Origin: Erythrobacter sp.
GTDB lineage: Bacteria > Pseudomonadota > Alphaproteobacteria > Sphingomonadales > Sphingomonadaceae
Assembly (NCBI GenBank): GCA_009993635.1
Contig: JAACTC010000008.1
Span: forward strand, 154,809 to 218,808
DNA length: 64,000 nucleotides
Reading direction: 5' to 3'
Positions within the stretch are counted from its first letter, which is position 1. The number at the start of each line of letters is the position of its first letter. A model generated the notes under the pieces. It made no database searches, was not told the origin of the DNA, and saw only the letters and a program-made list of their open reading frames with translations. Below, one piece after another: positions 54,703-63,237 of the stretch. The position numbers were made by a program, and so were the translations under genes.

Positions 54703-55485
54703 ATGCCAAAACTATTCATTTTCGGGCTTGGCTATAGCGCCAGGCGGATCGCGGAGCGGGTGCAGTCGCTTGGCTGGGAAGTGGTTGCAACCGGCAGCGA
54801 GGGCAAGCTCTCATTCGCCGATCGCGATGCGGTCCTGACCGAACTGGCCAGCGCCAGCCATGTGCTTTCCTCCGTCCCGCCGGATCGCGAAAGCGGGCTT
54901 GATCCTGTACTCACCACCTATGGCCGCGATTTCGGGCGCGCATGGTACGGCTATCTTTCCTCCACCGGGGTCTATGGTGATGCGGACGGTGCTTGGGTCG
55001 ACGAAAGCTCGCCCACGGGCACCGGGCGGCGCAGTGCCCGCAGCGATGCCGATGCGCGATGGCTGGAATTGGGTGCGCGGGTCTTCCGCCTGCCCGGCAT
55101 CTACGGGCCCGGGCGCAGCATCTTCGACCGGATTACAGAGGGCAAGGCCAAGCGGATCGACCTGCCCGGCCATGTCTTCAGCCGTGTTCACGTGGAGGAT
55201 ATCGCAGGCGGCGTGGTTGCCGCGCTTGCTGGCGATGCACTCGCCGGAGCGTACAATCTGGGGGACGATCTGCCGGCCAGCCAGAACGCGTTGGTGGAAG
55301 AAGCCTGCGCTTTGCTGGGCATCGAACCACCGCCGCTCGTGTCGCTTGAAGACGCCGATCTCAGCCCCATGGCGCGCGGATTCTATGCGGAGAACCGGCG
55401 GGTGGCGAACCTCAAGGCCAAACGCGTGCTCGGCTGGCAGCCGCAATTCCCGACCTATCGTGAGGGATTGCGGAGCCTGCTCTAG
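54703..55485 (+). CDS. NAD-dependent epimerase/dehydratase family (SDR, YeeZ-like)
   Basis: Atypical SDR of 260 residues from the ATG for MPKLFIFG. The cofactor motif is GLGYSARR near residues 8-15 in place of GxxGxxG; STGVYGD holds the catalytic Tyr region (YLSSTGVYG), then RLPGIYGPGRS as in YeeZ / YbjS-like proteins. The YxxxK motif is not evident, so the enzymatic role is unsure. The last base of its stop codon and the stop of the converging DMT gene share a CTAG palindrome. A YeeZ-like function in nucleotide-sugar metabolism is only a guess. Confidence 0.85.
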   Translation: MPKLFIFGLGYSARRIAERVQSLGWEVVATGSEGKLSFADRDAVLTELASASHVLSSVPPDRESGLDPVLTTYGRDFGRAWYGYLSSTGVYGDADGAWVDESSPTGTGRRSARSDADARWLELGARVFRLPGIYGPGRSIFDRITEGKAKRIDLPGHVFSRVHVEDIAGGVVAALAGDALAGAYNLGDDLPASQNALVEEACALLGIEPPPLVSLEDADLSPMARGFYAENRRVANLKAKRVLGWQPQFPTYREGLRSLL

Positions 55486-56438
55486 GGCCGCAGCGCGCCC
55501 GACTGCTGGACCTGCACCGATTTGCGACGCCGCGCCTTCAGCGCCAGCACCATGCCGATCACGGCGAGGCCCATTCCGCTCGCGGTCAGCCAGGTCCATC
55601 GGTAATCCTCGAACAGTGTCGACAGCAGCATCGCGACCGAGATCGTCAGGATCGAATTATACGCGGTGCGCCCCGCCCCGATCTCGCGCACCAGATTGTA
55701 ATGCAACGGGAAGGTGACCACCGATCCGACCAGTGCGAGATATACGATCCCCGCCCAGTATTCCGGGGCGCTCGGCACTGGCGGCGGCCCGGCGGTGATC
55801 CACGCGAAGCCCAGATCGAACACGGTTCCGTACAGCATCGCCCATGCCAGCAGGCTGACCATGGGCACTGCCCGCCCCGTAGGGTTCGCCTGCACCACGT
55901 TGGCGACCGACGCGGCCAGAATGCCCAGCATCGCCAGCGCAATGCCCAGCAGCACGTTTCCGCCAAGCACGCCCGCGTCCGGATTGGCGCGCCACTCGTG
56001 AATCAGCAGGAAGGAGACACCGACGATCGCGACCGCGCTGCCGAGCATGAAGCCGACCGGCACCCGCTCTCCCAGAAAAACCCGCGCGAACAATGCGTTG
56101 GGCACCATCAGCAGGCCGAACATCATCGCAACGATGCCCGAGGTGACGTAAAGCTCTGCATGATAGACGAACAGGAAATTGCCGCTGAACTGGAACAGGC
56201 CGACTACCAGCGCCAGCAGATGTTCGGGCCGGGTCAGCGCCAGCCGCCGCTTCATCAGCGCGGCGACGAGGAACAGCGCCGGTGTCGCCAGCGCGAATCG
56301 GTAGAAGACCGACCATGCCGCGGGAACGCCGCTGATTTGGCCGGTGATGACCAGCCAAGTCGATCCCCAGATGGTGCCCGTAATGACGAACGGCAGGATC
56401 ACGCGGAGCCGCAGCATCCCGCCGGAGGAATCGCTCAT
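55482..56438 (-). CDS. EamA family (DMT superfamily) transporter
   Basis: Inner-membrane exporter of 318 residues with ten predicted helices in two five-helix EamA repeats (about residues 10-145 and 160-300). Family marks are WGSTWLVI in the first helix and SVFYRFALATPALFLV in the second. It probably exports an amino acid or metabolite. It begins with an ATG overlapping the threonine aldolase stop by four bases (ATGA), so a role with threonine or glycine, or with a by-product of the aldolase, is a reasonable guess. Confidence 0.9.
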   Translation of the reverse strand: MSDSSGGMLRLRVILPFVITGTIWGSTWLVITGQISGVPAAWSVFYRFALATPALFLVAALMKRRLALTRPEHLLALVVGLFQFSGNFLFVYHAELYVTSGIVAMMFGLLMVPNALFARVFLGERVPVGFMLGSAVAIVGVSFLLIHEWRANPDAGVLGGNVLLGIALAMLGILAASVANVVQANPTGRAVPMVSLLAWAMLYGTVFDLGFAWITAGPPPVPSAPEYWAGIVYLALVGSVVTFPLHYNLVREIGAGRTAYNSILTISVAMLLSTLFEDYRWTWLTASGMGLAVIGMVLALKARRRKSVQVQQSGALRP

Positions 56439-57430
56439 AGGTCGGCGATTCGCCGGCCCAGCGCGCGCGCTTCGGCGAGATCGCTGTCCCACGATGCGAC
56501 CAGCCGCGCCGCATCCGCGCCCCAATCGTAGAATTCGTACCCCTGCCCGCGCAGCGTTTCGCGTTCGCGGGGCGTCAGGCGGATGAACATCTCGTTCGCT
56601 TCGACCGGATGCATCAGGCGATCTCCGCCCTGCTCGGCAATCGCCTGCGCCGCGGCATTGGCGGCACGCGCGTTTTCAAGCCACAGATCGTCCGAAATCA
56701 TCGCGATAAGCTGCGCCGCGAGGAACCGGCCCTTGCTTTGCAGGTGCCCCGCCCGCTTGCGGCGATAGCGGACGGTGTCCGCCAGAGCAGGATCGAAGAA
56801 CACGATAGCTTCCGCATTCATCGCGCCATTTTTGACGCAACCAAAGCTCAGCGCATCGACATCGCCAGCGGCCTCGGCTGCCGAACAGCCGAGAAAGGCG
56901 GTGGCATTGGCAAATCGCGCGCCGTCCATGTGCAGACCCAGCCCGCGCTCGCGCGCAAGACTTGCAATCGCGGCGATTTCATCGGCCCGGTAGGCGCGGC
57001 CATATTCGCTCGCCTGCGTGATCGAGATCGCGTGCGGCTGCACCTGATGCACATCGGGCCGAATCGGATCGATGACTGCGCGAATCGTTTCCGGAGTCAG
57101 CTTCGCGCCCTCCCCTTCCGCCAGCATCAGCTTCGCGCCGTGAAGGTAGAACCCGGGCGCACCCGCCTCGTCCGCCTCGATATGCGCCTCTCGGTGGCAC
57201 ACCACCCCGCCATGCGGCTGGGCCATCGCGCTGAGCGCAAGGCAGTTGGCCGCCGTGCCCGTCGCGACCCACAAGACCGAAACGTCGCGGCCGAACATTT
57301 CGGAGAAACGCGCGTCGAGCTGCTGCGAAAGCGCGTCAGTGTCGTACGGCGAATCAACGCCATCGGCAGCACGCATCGCCTCCCACACCTTGGGATGAAC
57401 GCTGGCCGTATTGTCGGAAAGAAATCGCAT
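56435..57430 (-). CDS. ltaE: Low-specificity threonine aldolase
   Basis: PLP-dependent beta-eliminating lyase family enzyme of 331 residues that splits threonine or allo-threonine into glycine and acetaldehyde. The N-terminal RFLSDNTASVHPKVWEAM is characteristic, HREAHIEADEAGAPGF lies near residue 80, HMDGARFANA near 165, and the Schiff-base lysine is in SFGCVKNGAMNAEA near 200. It shares a translational coupling with the DMT transporter gene downstream. Confidence 0.93.
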   Translation of the reverse strand: MRFLSDNTASVHPKVWEAMRAADGVDSPYDTDALSQQLDARFSEMFGRDVSVLWVATGTAANCLALSAMAQPHGGVVCHREAHIEADEAGAPGFYLHGAKLMLAEGEGAKLTPETIRAVIDPIRPDVHQVQPHAISITQASEYGRAYRADEIAAIASLARERGLGLHMDGARFANATAFLGCSAAEAAGDVDALSFGCVKNGAMNAEAIVFFDPALADTVRYRRKRAGHLQSKGRFLAAQLIAMISDDLWLENARAANAAAQAIAEQGGDRLMHPVEANEMFIRLTPRERETLRGQGYEFYDWGADAARLVASWDSDLAEARALGRRIADL

Positions 57431-57489
57431 TGGAACGCGCTGACGCAGCGCGGCGTACTATGCAAGACCGGCTAGAGGACCAGAACGCT

Positions 57490-57795
57490 ATGACTTCGAC
57501 CACCATCACCCATCATGTCGTCGGCCAGGGCGGCAAATATGTCGCGCGGCTGGAAGGCGAAGACGCGCAGGGCACTCTGGAATGGGAACCGGGCGAGGAG
57601 CGTGATGGCAAGGAAGTGCGCGTTGCGACGCATACCATCGTCCCCAAGGAAATCGGCGGGCGCGGCGTCGCGGGCGAACTGGTCGAAAGGCTGGTGGCCG
57701 ATGCGCGCGAGCAGGATTTCCTGATCGATCCGCAATGTTCCTATGTCGATGCGAAGTTCGGCGAGCATCCGGAATGGAGCGAATTGCGCGCGTAG
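57490..57795 (+). CDS. Small GNAT-like N-acetyltransferase (YidJ/Gcn5-related type)
   Basis: 101 residues from the ATG for MTSTTIT, about ten bases after AGAGGA. The short GNAT of the PF14542 kind: the family core is ATHTIVPKEIGGRGVAGELVERL, which holds the acetyl-CoA loop GGRGVAG, and it ends with DPQCSYVDAKFGEHPEW. These proteins lack the N- and C-terminal GNAT lobes, and their substrates are unknown. The gene converges with the PH-domain gene, 7 bases between. Confidence 0.88.
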   Translation: MTSTTITHHVVGQGGKYVARLEGEDAQGTLEWEPGEERDGKEVRVATHTIVPKEIGGRGVAGELVERLVADAREQDFLIDPQCSYVDAKFGEHPEWSELRA

Positions 57796-57802
57796 ATCGC
57801 CG

Positions 57803-59437
57803 CTATTTCACCAGCCGCGAAAAATCCTTCTCGACCATGCTGGCGAGCAGCGCGTTGCGCAGCGCGTCCGCTTCGGACCGGGGGATGCCGGGCAGGGCGA
57901 AATATCCGCCGGCCAGTCCGAGATTGAGTGTCACATAGCCGAACATCCGGCCCAGCGGGCCACGCGAGATCTCGACCGACTGGAGCTTCACCCGGTCCGC
58001 GATCTTATATCCCGGCGCGAACCATCCCGTACGCTTGTAGAGATGGTGCGGCGACAGCGCATGCCGCTCCACCCGCCACAGGAAGAGCTGGCGGATGGCC
58101 GCAAAGGCGGAAAACGCGGCAATGGCCATCGCGATCAGCCAGAGCCAGTCGAACCGGCCCCCGTCGATGAATTGCGCCCCGGCCGCGACCCCGGCGGCAA
58201 GCACCAGGTAGCCAGCCATGCCGAACAGCGCCGATTTCACGCGATAGGCCGCGGTCGTGCGGTGCCATTGCAGTCCGCGCGGCGGGAGCGGAAAGCCTGC
58301 GACCTTCAGGATCGGGGTCAGTTCCGACGCCTTGGCGAAGGGCGCGACGACATGACTCGAATCGCCCGAATCCTGCGCCAAACTGACCAGCTTGAGGCTT
58401 TTCCAGCCAAACCGGTGGCGCACCGCACCGGTCGCGATCTGCACTGCCTGCACGCGGTGCACGGGCATGACCACATCGGTCCGCGTGAACATCCCGCGGC
58501 GCCGCCGGAAGCCCTTGGGATTGCGCTCCAGCCGAAAATTCCAGTCGCGCAGGAAGGTCCGCAGGATGCCGGTCGCAAAGCCGATCAGGATCAGCAGGAT
58601 CACGCCGGACGATGCGGTGAGCGCCTGCACGAAGCGGCTCGTTTCGCTCAGCTGCTTTCCCTGGGTTCCGACCACTTCCTGCCAGGTCTCGACGTCCCAG
58701 ATGTCGAACGGCAGCAGCGAATCGAATTGCTGCGCCAGCCCCGCCAGAACGGCGAAGAAGGCGAGCGAGAATTCGAACAGGCCGAAGGTCAACAACCGGC
58801 GCGGGCCCATCGAGAACAGGACGGGCGCCTCGCTTTCGGCGGCTGCGGCTTCACCCTTTTTGGCCACGGATGCATCGCCGCGCGGCACGCCCTCCGCCTC
58901 GTCGCGCAGTTCGCGCACAAGTTCGCGCAGGCGCGCACCTTCTTCGCTGGTAAGATAGGCGAGCCTGATCTCTTCCGATCCGCCCGCGCCGGTTTCGAAC
59001 TTGACCTCGGTCAGCCCGAACAGCCGCGGGATGAAGCCCTGTTCCAGGCTGACGTCCTGAATGCGGTCGTAGGGAACGGATCGTGCCGCGCGCGAAAGAA
59101 CGCCGGTTTCCAGCCGGATATCGCTGTCGCCTACACGGTAAGTCTGGCGCCACCAGCCGAGGAAGGTGAAAACCGTGCTGAGCGCCAGGATCAGGCCGCC
59201 GATCCCCAGCATGATCCACAGGCCGAACTGGCTTTCGGCGCGGGTGGCGAAGGCCACTGCCACCAGCGGCAGGATGGAGCGTGGGATCACCTGCAAGGCC
59301 TGCACCACGAATGTGCGCGGATCGGTGCGCTTCGGCAGGCCGTCGGCGGCTTCGGCCTCACCCGCGTGCGGGCCGGACGCAGGCCCTTCGCGCGATACCG
59401 TCTGGCGCGGCGGCGCATTGTTGGGGTTCTCGCTCAC
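57803..59437 (-). CDS. Membrane protein with tandem bacterial PH domains (YdbT-like)
   Basis: 544 residues. The N-terminus is disordered; membrane helix pairs are seen at about residues 55-95, 225-275 and 365-405. Between and after them lie three bPH2-type domains: about 100-190 (VGDSDIRLETGVLSRAAR, PYDRIQDVSLEQGF), about 295-360 (RRRGMFTRTDVVMPVHRVQA) and 425-520 (LYKRTGWFAPGYKIADRVKLQSV). It resembles E. coli and Bacillus YdbT. The function is unknown; a role in lipid or membrane homeostasis is suspected. Its GTG start overlaps the YdbS-like gene (GTGA). Confidence 0.9.
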   Translation of the reverse strand: MSENPNNAPPRQTVSREGPASGPHAGEAEAADGLPKRTDPRTFVVQALQVIPRSILPLVAVAFATRAESQFGLWIMLGIGGLILALSTVFTFLGWWRQTYRVGDSDIRLETGVLSRAARSVPYDRIQDVSLEQGFIPRLFGLTEVKFETGAGGSEEIRLAYLTSEEGARLRELVRELRDEAEGVPRGDASVAKKGEAAAAESEAPVLFSMGPRRLLTFGLFEFSLAFFAVLAGLAQQFDSLLPFDIWDVETWQEVVGTQGKQLSETSRFVQALTASSGVILLILIGFATGILRTFLRDWNFRLERNPKGFRRRRGMFTRTDVVMPVHRVQAVQIATGAVRHRFGWKSLKLVSLAQDSGDSSHVVAPFAKASELTPILKVAGFPLPPRGLQWHRTTAAYRVKSALFGMAGYLVLAAGVAAGAQFIDGGRFDWLWLIAMAIAAFSAFAAIRQLFLWRVERHALSPHHLYKRTGWFAPGYKIADRVKLQSVEISRGPLGRMFGYVTLNLGLAGGYFALPGIPRSEADALRNALLASMVEKDFSRLVK

Positions 59438-59958
59438 AGCGATTCGCGTTTGATGTGTGCGCGAATCGTTTCGCGCATCGCCAGTGCATCCTCGTGGGCC
59501 AGCCCGGGCAGGCTGACGACATCGCCATGCGAGCCCGCAGTATAGAGTTGCAGCGTGGCAAGGCCGTAATAGCGTTCGATCGGCCCGCGATCGACGTCGA
59601 TATGCTGCACCCGGCCGAACGGAACCACGGTATCGGAATGAAACAGGATTCCGCGCACCACCCGCAGGCGATCATCGCTCAATGCATGACCTCGCGCGGC
59701 GTAGCGTCGATGCGGAAGGAAGATCACCAGAACCGCCAGGATCAGAGCCACCGGGCCGAGGATCGCGAACGGCCAGAAGGGGGTCGCGTATTCGGCAGCG
59801 ATTGCGCCCAGCAGCGCAGGAAATGCCATCAGCAGCGCCTGAACCCGCATCGCCTTGGGATGGTTCGGGTGGCCCTGCTGCAAAGCCTGGTCATCGCCGC
59901 CCTGCAGTTTCGGGTTGAGCCCACCCCGCACGTCCGGCTGTTCCCCATGTTCGTCCAT
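59434..59958 (-). CDS. Membrane protein with one bacterial PH domain (YdbS-like)
   Basis: 174 residues. The N-terminal 35 residues are soluble and charged; a pair of membrane helices follows (about 40-82), then a bPH2 domain (about 85-170) with HALSDDRLRVVRGILFHSDTVVPFGRVQHIDVDRG (broken over several strands). It is half the size of the partner gene and forms a YdbS/YdbT-type pair with it, usually co-occurring. Stop and start overlap by four bases. tRNA-Thr lies upstream. Confidence 0.9.
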   Translation of the reverse strand: MDEHGEQPDVRGGLNPKLQGGDDQALQQGHPNHPKAMRVQALLMAFPALLGAIAAEYATPFWPFAILGPVALILAVLVIFLPHRRYAARGHALSDDRLRVVRGILFHSDTVVPFGRVQHIDVDRGPIERYYGLATLQLYTAGSHGDVVSLPGLAHEDALAMRETIRAHIKRESL

Positions 59959-60055
59959 CGGTCTTGCATGGCCAAGCGCCTCGCGCCGGGCAAGCCCCTT
60001 TCCGGGCCTGCCGGCCTCGCGTTCTGGTGGCGGAACCGACGGGGAGACAGGATGA

Positions 60056-60130
60056 TGGTGCTGCTGGGGAGGATTGAACTCCCGGCCTCACCCTTACCAA
60101 GGGTGCGCTCTACCACTGAGCTACAGCAGC
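60056..60130 (-). tRNA. tRNA-Thr (anticodon GGT)
   Basis: A full cloverleaf on the minus strand: acceptor GCTGCTG with CAGCAGC, D arm GCTC...GAGC, anticodon stem CACCC/GGGTG with loop TTGGTAA (anticodon GGT), variable AGGCC, T arm GGGAG/CTCCC with loop TTCAATC. The discriminator is A and the 3' CCA is encoded. Length is 75 bases including CCA. Confidence 0.97.
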
Positions 60131-60255
60131 ATAGGGGATTCGCGGCTGACCTCCCGACAGGGGTGCCCGCCACAGGCCGCGCGCTATTGTCGCGCATCGC
60201 CGACAAGTCAAGCAAAGCTTGCGTCCAACGCCACCAGATAGCATTCCGCAAGGCG

Positions 60256-60435
60256 ATGAGCGAGCATTCCCCTGCCAATGGATCGTCCGATGCCCGGGCC
60301 GAGCGGCTGGCCGCACAGCTGCGCGCCAACCTGCGGCGGCGCAAGGCGCATACGCGCGCGCAACCGGGGAATCAGGCGGACGAAGCGGCACCGCCACCGC
60401 GCGCCGACCTTCCCAAAGATGATACGGCCCGCTAA
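60256..60435 (+). CDS. Small basic protein, function unknown
   Basis: 59 residues, beginning MSEHSPANGSSDARAERLAA and containing NLRRRKAHTRAQ; the rest is Pro/Asp-rich. A run of basic residues (LRRRKAHTR) follows a short amphipathic helix. Small proteins with a LRRRKAQ-type core are common in sphingomonads, as I recall, often with no known role. AAGG just upstream could serve as ribosome site. It is 22 bases before gpmA on the same strand. Confidence 0.6.
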   Translation: MSEHSPANGSSDARAERLAAQLRANLRRRKAHTRAQPGNQADEAAPPPRADLPKDDTAR

Positions 60436-60457
60436 CGGCTCGCATCTCCTTTCGCTT

Positions 60458-61159
60458 ATGGAGCACAACGCCTTGTCGACCCTGATCCTCGTCCGCCACG
60501 GACAATCGGAATGGAACCTCGCCAATCGTTTCACCGGCTGGTGGGATGTCGACCTGACCGAAAAGGGCGTGGACGAGGCACGCGCGGCAGGCCGGCTGCT
60601 GAAGGAAAAGGGCGTGTTGCCCGATATTGCCTACACCTCGCTGCAAACCCGCGCGATTCGCACGCTCAACCTTGCGCTGGAGGAATGCGGGCGTGTGTGG
60701 ATTCCGGTGAGGAAGGACTGGCACCTCAACGAACGCCACTACGGCGGGCTGACCGGGCTCGACAAGCAGCAGACGCGCGAAAAGCACGGCGATGAGCAGG
60801 TGCATATCTGGCGCCGCAGTTTCGATACGCCTCCGCCCGAAATGGAACCGGGCAGCGAATACGATCCCGGTGCGGACCCGCGCTACGCAGGGATCGACGT
60901 GCCCTATACGGAAAGCCTGAAGCTCACGATCGAGCGCGTCTTGCCGTACTGGGAGGATCACATCCTGCCCGAACTGCGCGGCGACCGGACGGTCATCGTC
61001 TCCGCCCACGGCAATTCGCTGCGCGCTCTGGTGAAGCATCTTTCGAATATCTCTGACGACGAGATCACCGGGCTCGAAATCCCGACCGGCCGACCGATCA
61101 TCTACCCGTTCGAGAACGGGAGCGTCGCGGGCGAGCGGCGTTATCTGGACGAGACCTGA
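60458..61159 (+). CDS. gpmA: 2,3-bisphosphoglycerate-dependent phosphoglycerate mutase
   Basis: Glycolytic mutase interconverting 3- and 2-phosphoglycerate. The phosphohistidine motif is [10 protein letters not shown], followed by [33 protein letters not shown] and the second catalytic His in [17 protein letters not shown] are also typical. The ATG at 60458 (233 residues) lacks a clear ribosome site; a TTG at 60473 has GGAG nine bases upstream and gives the usual short N-terminus, so it may be the true start. The stop overlaps the purE start by one base (TGATG). Confidence 0.94.
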   Translation: MEHNALSTLILVRHGQSEWNLANRFTGWWDVDLTEKGVDEARAAGRLLKEKGVLPDIAYTSLQTRAIRTLNLALEECGRVWIPVRKDWHLNERHYGGLTGLDKQQTREKHGDEQVHIWRRSFDTPPPEMEPGSEYDPGADPRYAGIDVPYTESLKLTIERVLPYWEDHILPELRGDRTVIVSAHGNSLRALVKHLSNISDDEITGLEIPTGRPIIYPFENGSVAGERRYLDET

Positions 61160-61650
61160 TGGCGAACGAACCACAGGTCGCAATCGTCATGGGCAGCCAG
61201 TCCGACTGGCCGACGATGAAATGCGCCGCCGACATTCTGGACGAACTCGCCATCGCCCACGATGCGCGCATCGTGTCCGCCCACCGCACGCCCAGGCGCA
61301 TGGTCGATTTTGCCGAAGGGGCGGCGGACGAGGGGTTCAAGGTCATCATTGCCGGTGCCGGCGGCGCGGCGCATCTGCCCGGCATGATTGCCGCGATGAC
61401 GCCGCTGCCGGTGCTCGGCGTGCCGGTGCAGTCCAAAGCTCTCAGCGGGATGGACAGCCTGCTGTCCATCGCCCAGATGCCGGCAGGGATACCCGTCGGC
61501 ACGCTGGCCATCGGGGAACCGGGTGCCAGCAATGCCGCCCTGCTCGCCGCCGCCATTCTGGGCGCACACGACGCGGACATCATGGAACGCCTGATCGCGT
61601 GGCGCGCCGCGCGGACCAGTGCGGTGGCGGAGCGCCCGACGGAAGGATGA
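61159..61650 (+). CDS. purE: N5-carboxyaminoimidazole ribonucleotide mutase
   Basis: Class I PurE converts N5-CAIR to CAIR in purine synthesis. 163 residues. The active-site loops [10 protein letters not shown] (residues about 11-20), SAHRTPRRM and [12 protein letters not shown] are complete, and [18 protein letters not shown] closes the core. Its partner purK follows after ten bases. Translation is coupled to gpmA. Confidence 0.97.
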   Translation: MANEPQVAIVMGSQSDWPTMKCAADILDELAIAHDARIVSAHRTPRRMVDFAEGAADEGFKVIIAGAGGAAHLPGMIAAMTPLPVLGVPVQSKALSGMDSLLSIAQMPAGIPVGTLAIGEPGASNAALLAAAILGAHDADIMERLIAWRAARTSAVAERPTEG

Positions 61651-61660
61651 TCGTATCCGC

Positions 61661-62731
61661 ATGATCGAACCCGGCGGCACCATCGGCATCCTGGGCGGCG
61701 GACAGCTGGGGCGGATGCTGGCCATCTCCGCGGCCCAGCTCGGCTATCGCGTGATCGCCTTTGCGCCCGAAGAGGACGCGGTGATTGCGCAGGTGTGCAA
61801 TCGCTACATCAGCGCGGACTGGCACGATGCGGGCGCGCTGAAGGCGTTTGCCGATGCGTGCGACGTCGTCACGCTGGAATTCGAGAACGTGCCCGCCGCG
61901 CCGCTGGATGCCATTGCCGACAAGCTCGCGCCGCATCCCCGGGCTCTGGCGATTGCGCAGGATCGGCTGGCGGAAAAACGCTTCGTCCGCGATCTGGGTG
62001 GCTCCCCCGCCCCGTTCCATGCGGTCGACTCGCGTGAAGATCTGCTTGCCGGGATCGATGCGCTGGGCACGCCTGCGATCCTCAAGACCCGGCGCGACGG
62101 CTATGACGGCAAGGGCCAGTGGCGGATCGGTTCGCGCGCAGAGGCCGAAGCCCTCGACCTGCCCGATGCCGCGTGCATTCTGGAAGGGTTCGTCGATTTC
62201 GAATGCGAATTCTCGGTCATCCTCGCACGCCGTGCCGATGGCGTGATCGCCTTTTGGGAAAGCTCTGAAAACGGGCATGAGGGCGGCATTCTCGCCCGGT
62301 CGAGCCTGCCGGGCCGCGCAATCATCGGCGAACAGGTGGCCGAGGCGCGCGATCTGGCGAAGGCCGTGGCGGACAGGCTCGACTATGTGGGCGTGCTGAC
62401 GCTCGAATTCTTCGCCAGCCGGAATGGCCCGATTTTCAACGAGATGGCTCCGCGCACGCACAATTCGGGCCACTGGACCATCGAAGGGGCTGCCACCAGC
62501 CAGTTCGAGAATCAGGTTCGCGCGATCTGCGGCCTGCCGCTGGGCGATACCCGCCGCGTCGCGCCGCGCGTGACGATGGAGAACGTGATCGGCCCCGCCG
62601 CGGCGACGGCGCATGAGGCGCTGGGAGATCCGTCGGCGCACCTGCACCTCTACGGCAAGACCGACGCGCCGGAGGGGCGCAAGATGGGCCACATCACGCG
62701 GCTGGAATGGCCCGAAGGGGAGCGCACCTGA
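61661..62731 (+). CDS. purK: N5-carboxyaminoimidazole ribonucleotide synthetase
   Basis: ATP-grasp enzyme of 356 residues that makes N5-CAIR from AIR, bicarbonate and ATP. The start GTIGILGGGQLGRMLAISA is typical of PurK. ATP-grasp marks are ILKTRRDGYDGKGQWRI and the EFFASRNGPIFNEMAPRTHNSGHWT region (broken over two strands). The ATG at 61661 is chosen because the in-frame sequence upstream belongs to the end of purE. Its stop overlaps the folA start by one base. Confidence 0.97.
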   Translation: MIEPGGTIGILGGGQLGRMLAISAAQLGYRVIAFAPEEDAVIAQVCNRYISADWHDAGALKAFADACDVVTLEFENVPAAPLDAIADKLAPHPRALAIAQDRLAEKRFVRDLGGSPAPFHAVDSREDLLAGIDALGTPAILKTRRDGYDGKGQWRIGSRAEAEALDLPDAACILEGFVDFECEFSVILARRADGVIAFWESSENGHEGGILARSSLPGRAIIGEQVAEARDLAKAVADRLDYVGVLTLEFFASRNGPIFNEMAPRTHNSGHWTIEGAATSQFENQVRAICGLPLGDTRRVAPRVTMENVIGPAAATAHEALGDPSAHLHLYGKTDAPEGRKMGHITRLEWPEGERT

Positions 62732-63237
62732 TGCTGCAGGATCGCCTGTTTCTCGTCTTTGCGCGCGCCGCGAACGGCACCATCGGCAAGGATGGCGGCC
62801 TGCCGTGGCACATCCCGGCCGATCTCAGGCACTTCAAGGCGCTGACCATCGACAAGCCCATGATCATGGGCCGCAAGACGTTCGAAAGCTTCGCCGCCCC
62901 ACTTCCGAGACGGCGGCATATCGTAATGAGCCGGGACTCGGACTGGCAGGCCGAAGAGGCCGAGCGGGTCATGTCCGTGCCCGAGGCTCTCGCCGCTGCT
63001 GGGGGCGAAGAAACCGCGGTTATCGGCGGCGCCAACATCTTTCTCCTTTTCGAACCGCAGGCGGAGCGTATCGAGATGACGCAGATCCACGCGGACTTCG
63101 AAGGCGACACCTTCGTCGATGCGCCCGATCCCGAACGGTGGGAGGAGATCGCCCGCGAAGACCACGAGGCGCAGGGCGAGCGCCCGGCTTTCTCGTTCCT
63201 CACCTTCCTGCGGACGGACCGGGAAGACGGCCAATGA
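62731..63237 (+). CDS. folA: Dihydrofolate reductase
   Basis: NADPH-dependent reduction of dihydrofolate to tetrahydrofolate, 168 residues. The N-terminal ARAANGTIGKDGGLPWHIPADLRHFK is split over the strand and the active-site loop (PWHIPADL holds the catalytic acid Asp), IMGRKTFESF is the cofactor-binding segment, and VIGGANIFLLF the second. It starts in the purK stop codon (TGATG) and ends in the start of the M19 dipeptidase gene (ATGA). Confidence 0.95.
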   Translation: MLQDRLFLVFARAANGTIGKDGGLPWHIPADLRHFKALTIDKPMIMGRKTFESFAAPLPRRRHIVMSRDSDWQAEEAERVMSVPEALAAAGGEETAVIGGANIFLLFEPQAERIEMTQIHADFEGDTFVDAPDPERWEEIAREDHEAQGERPAFSFLTFLRTDREDGQ

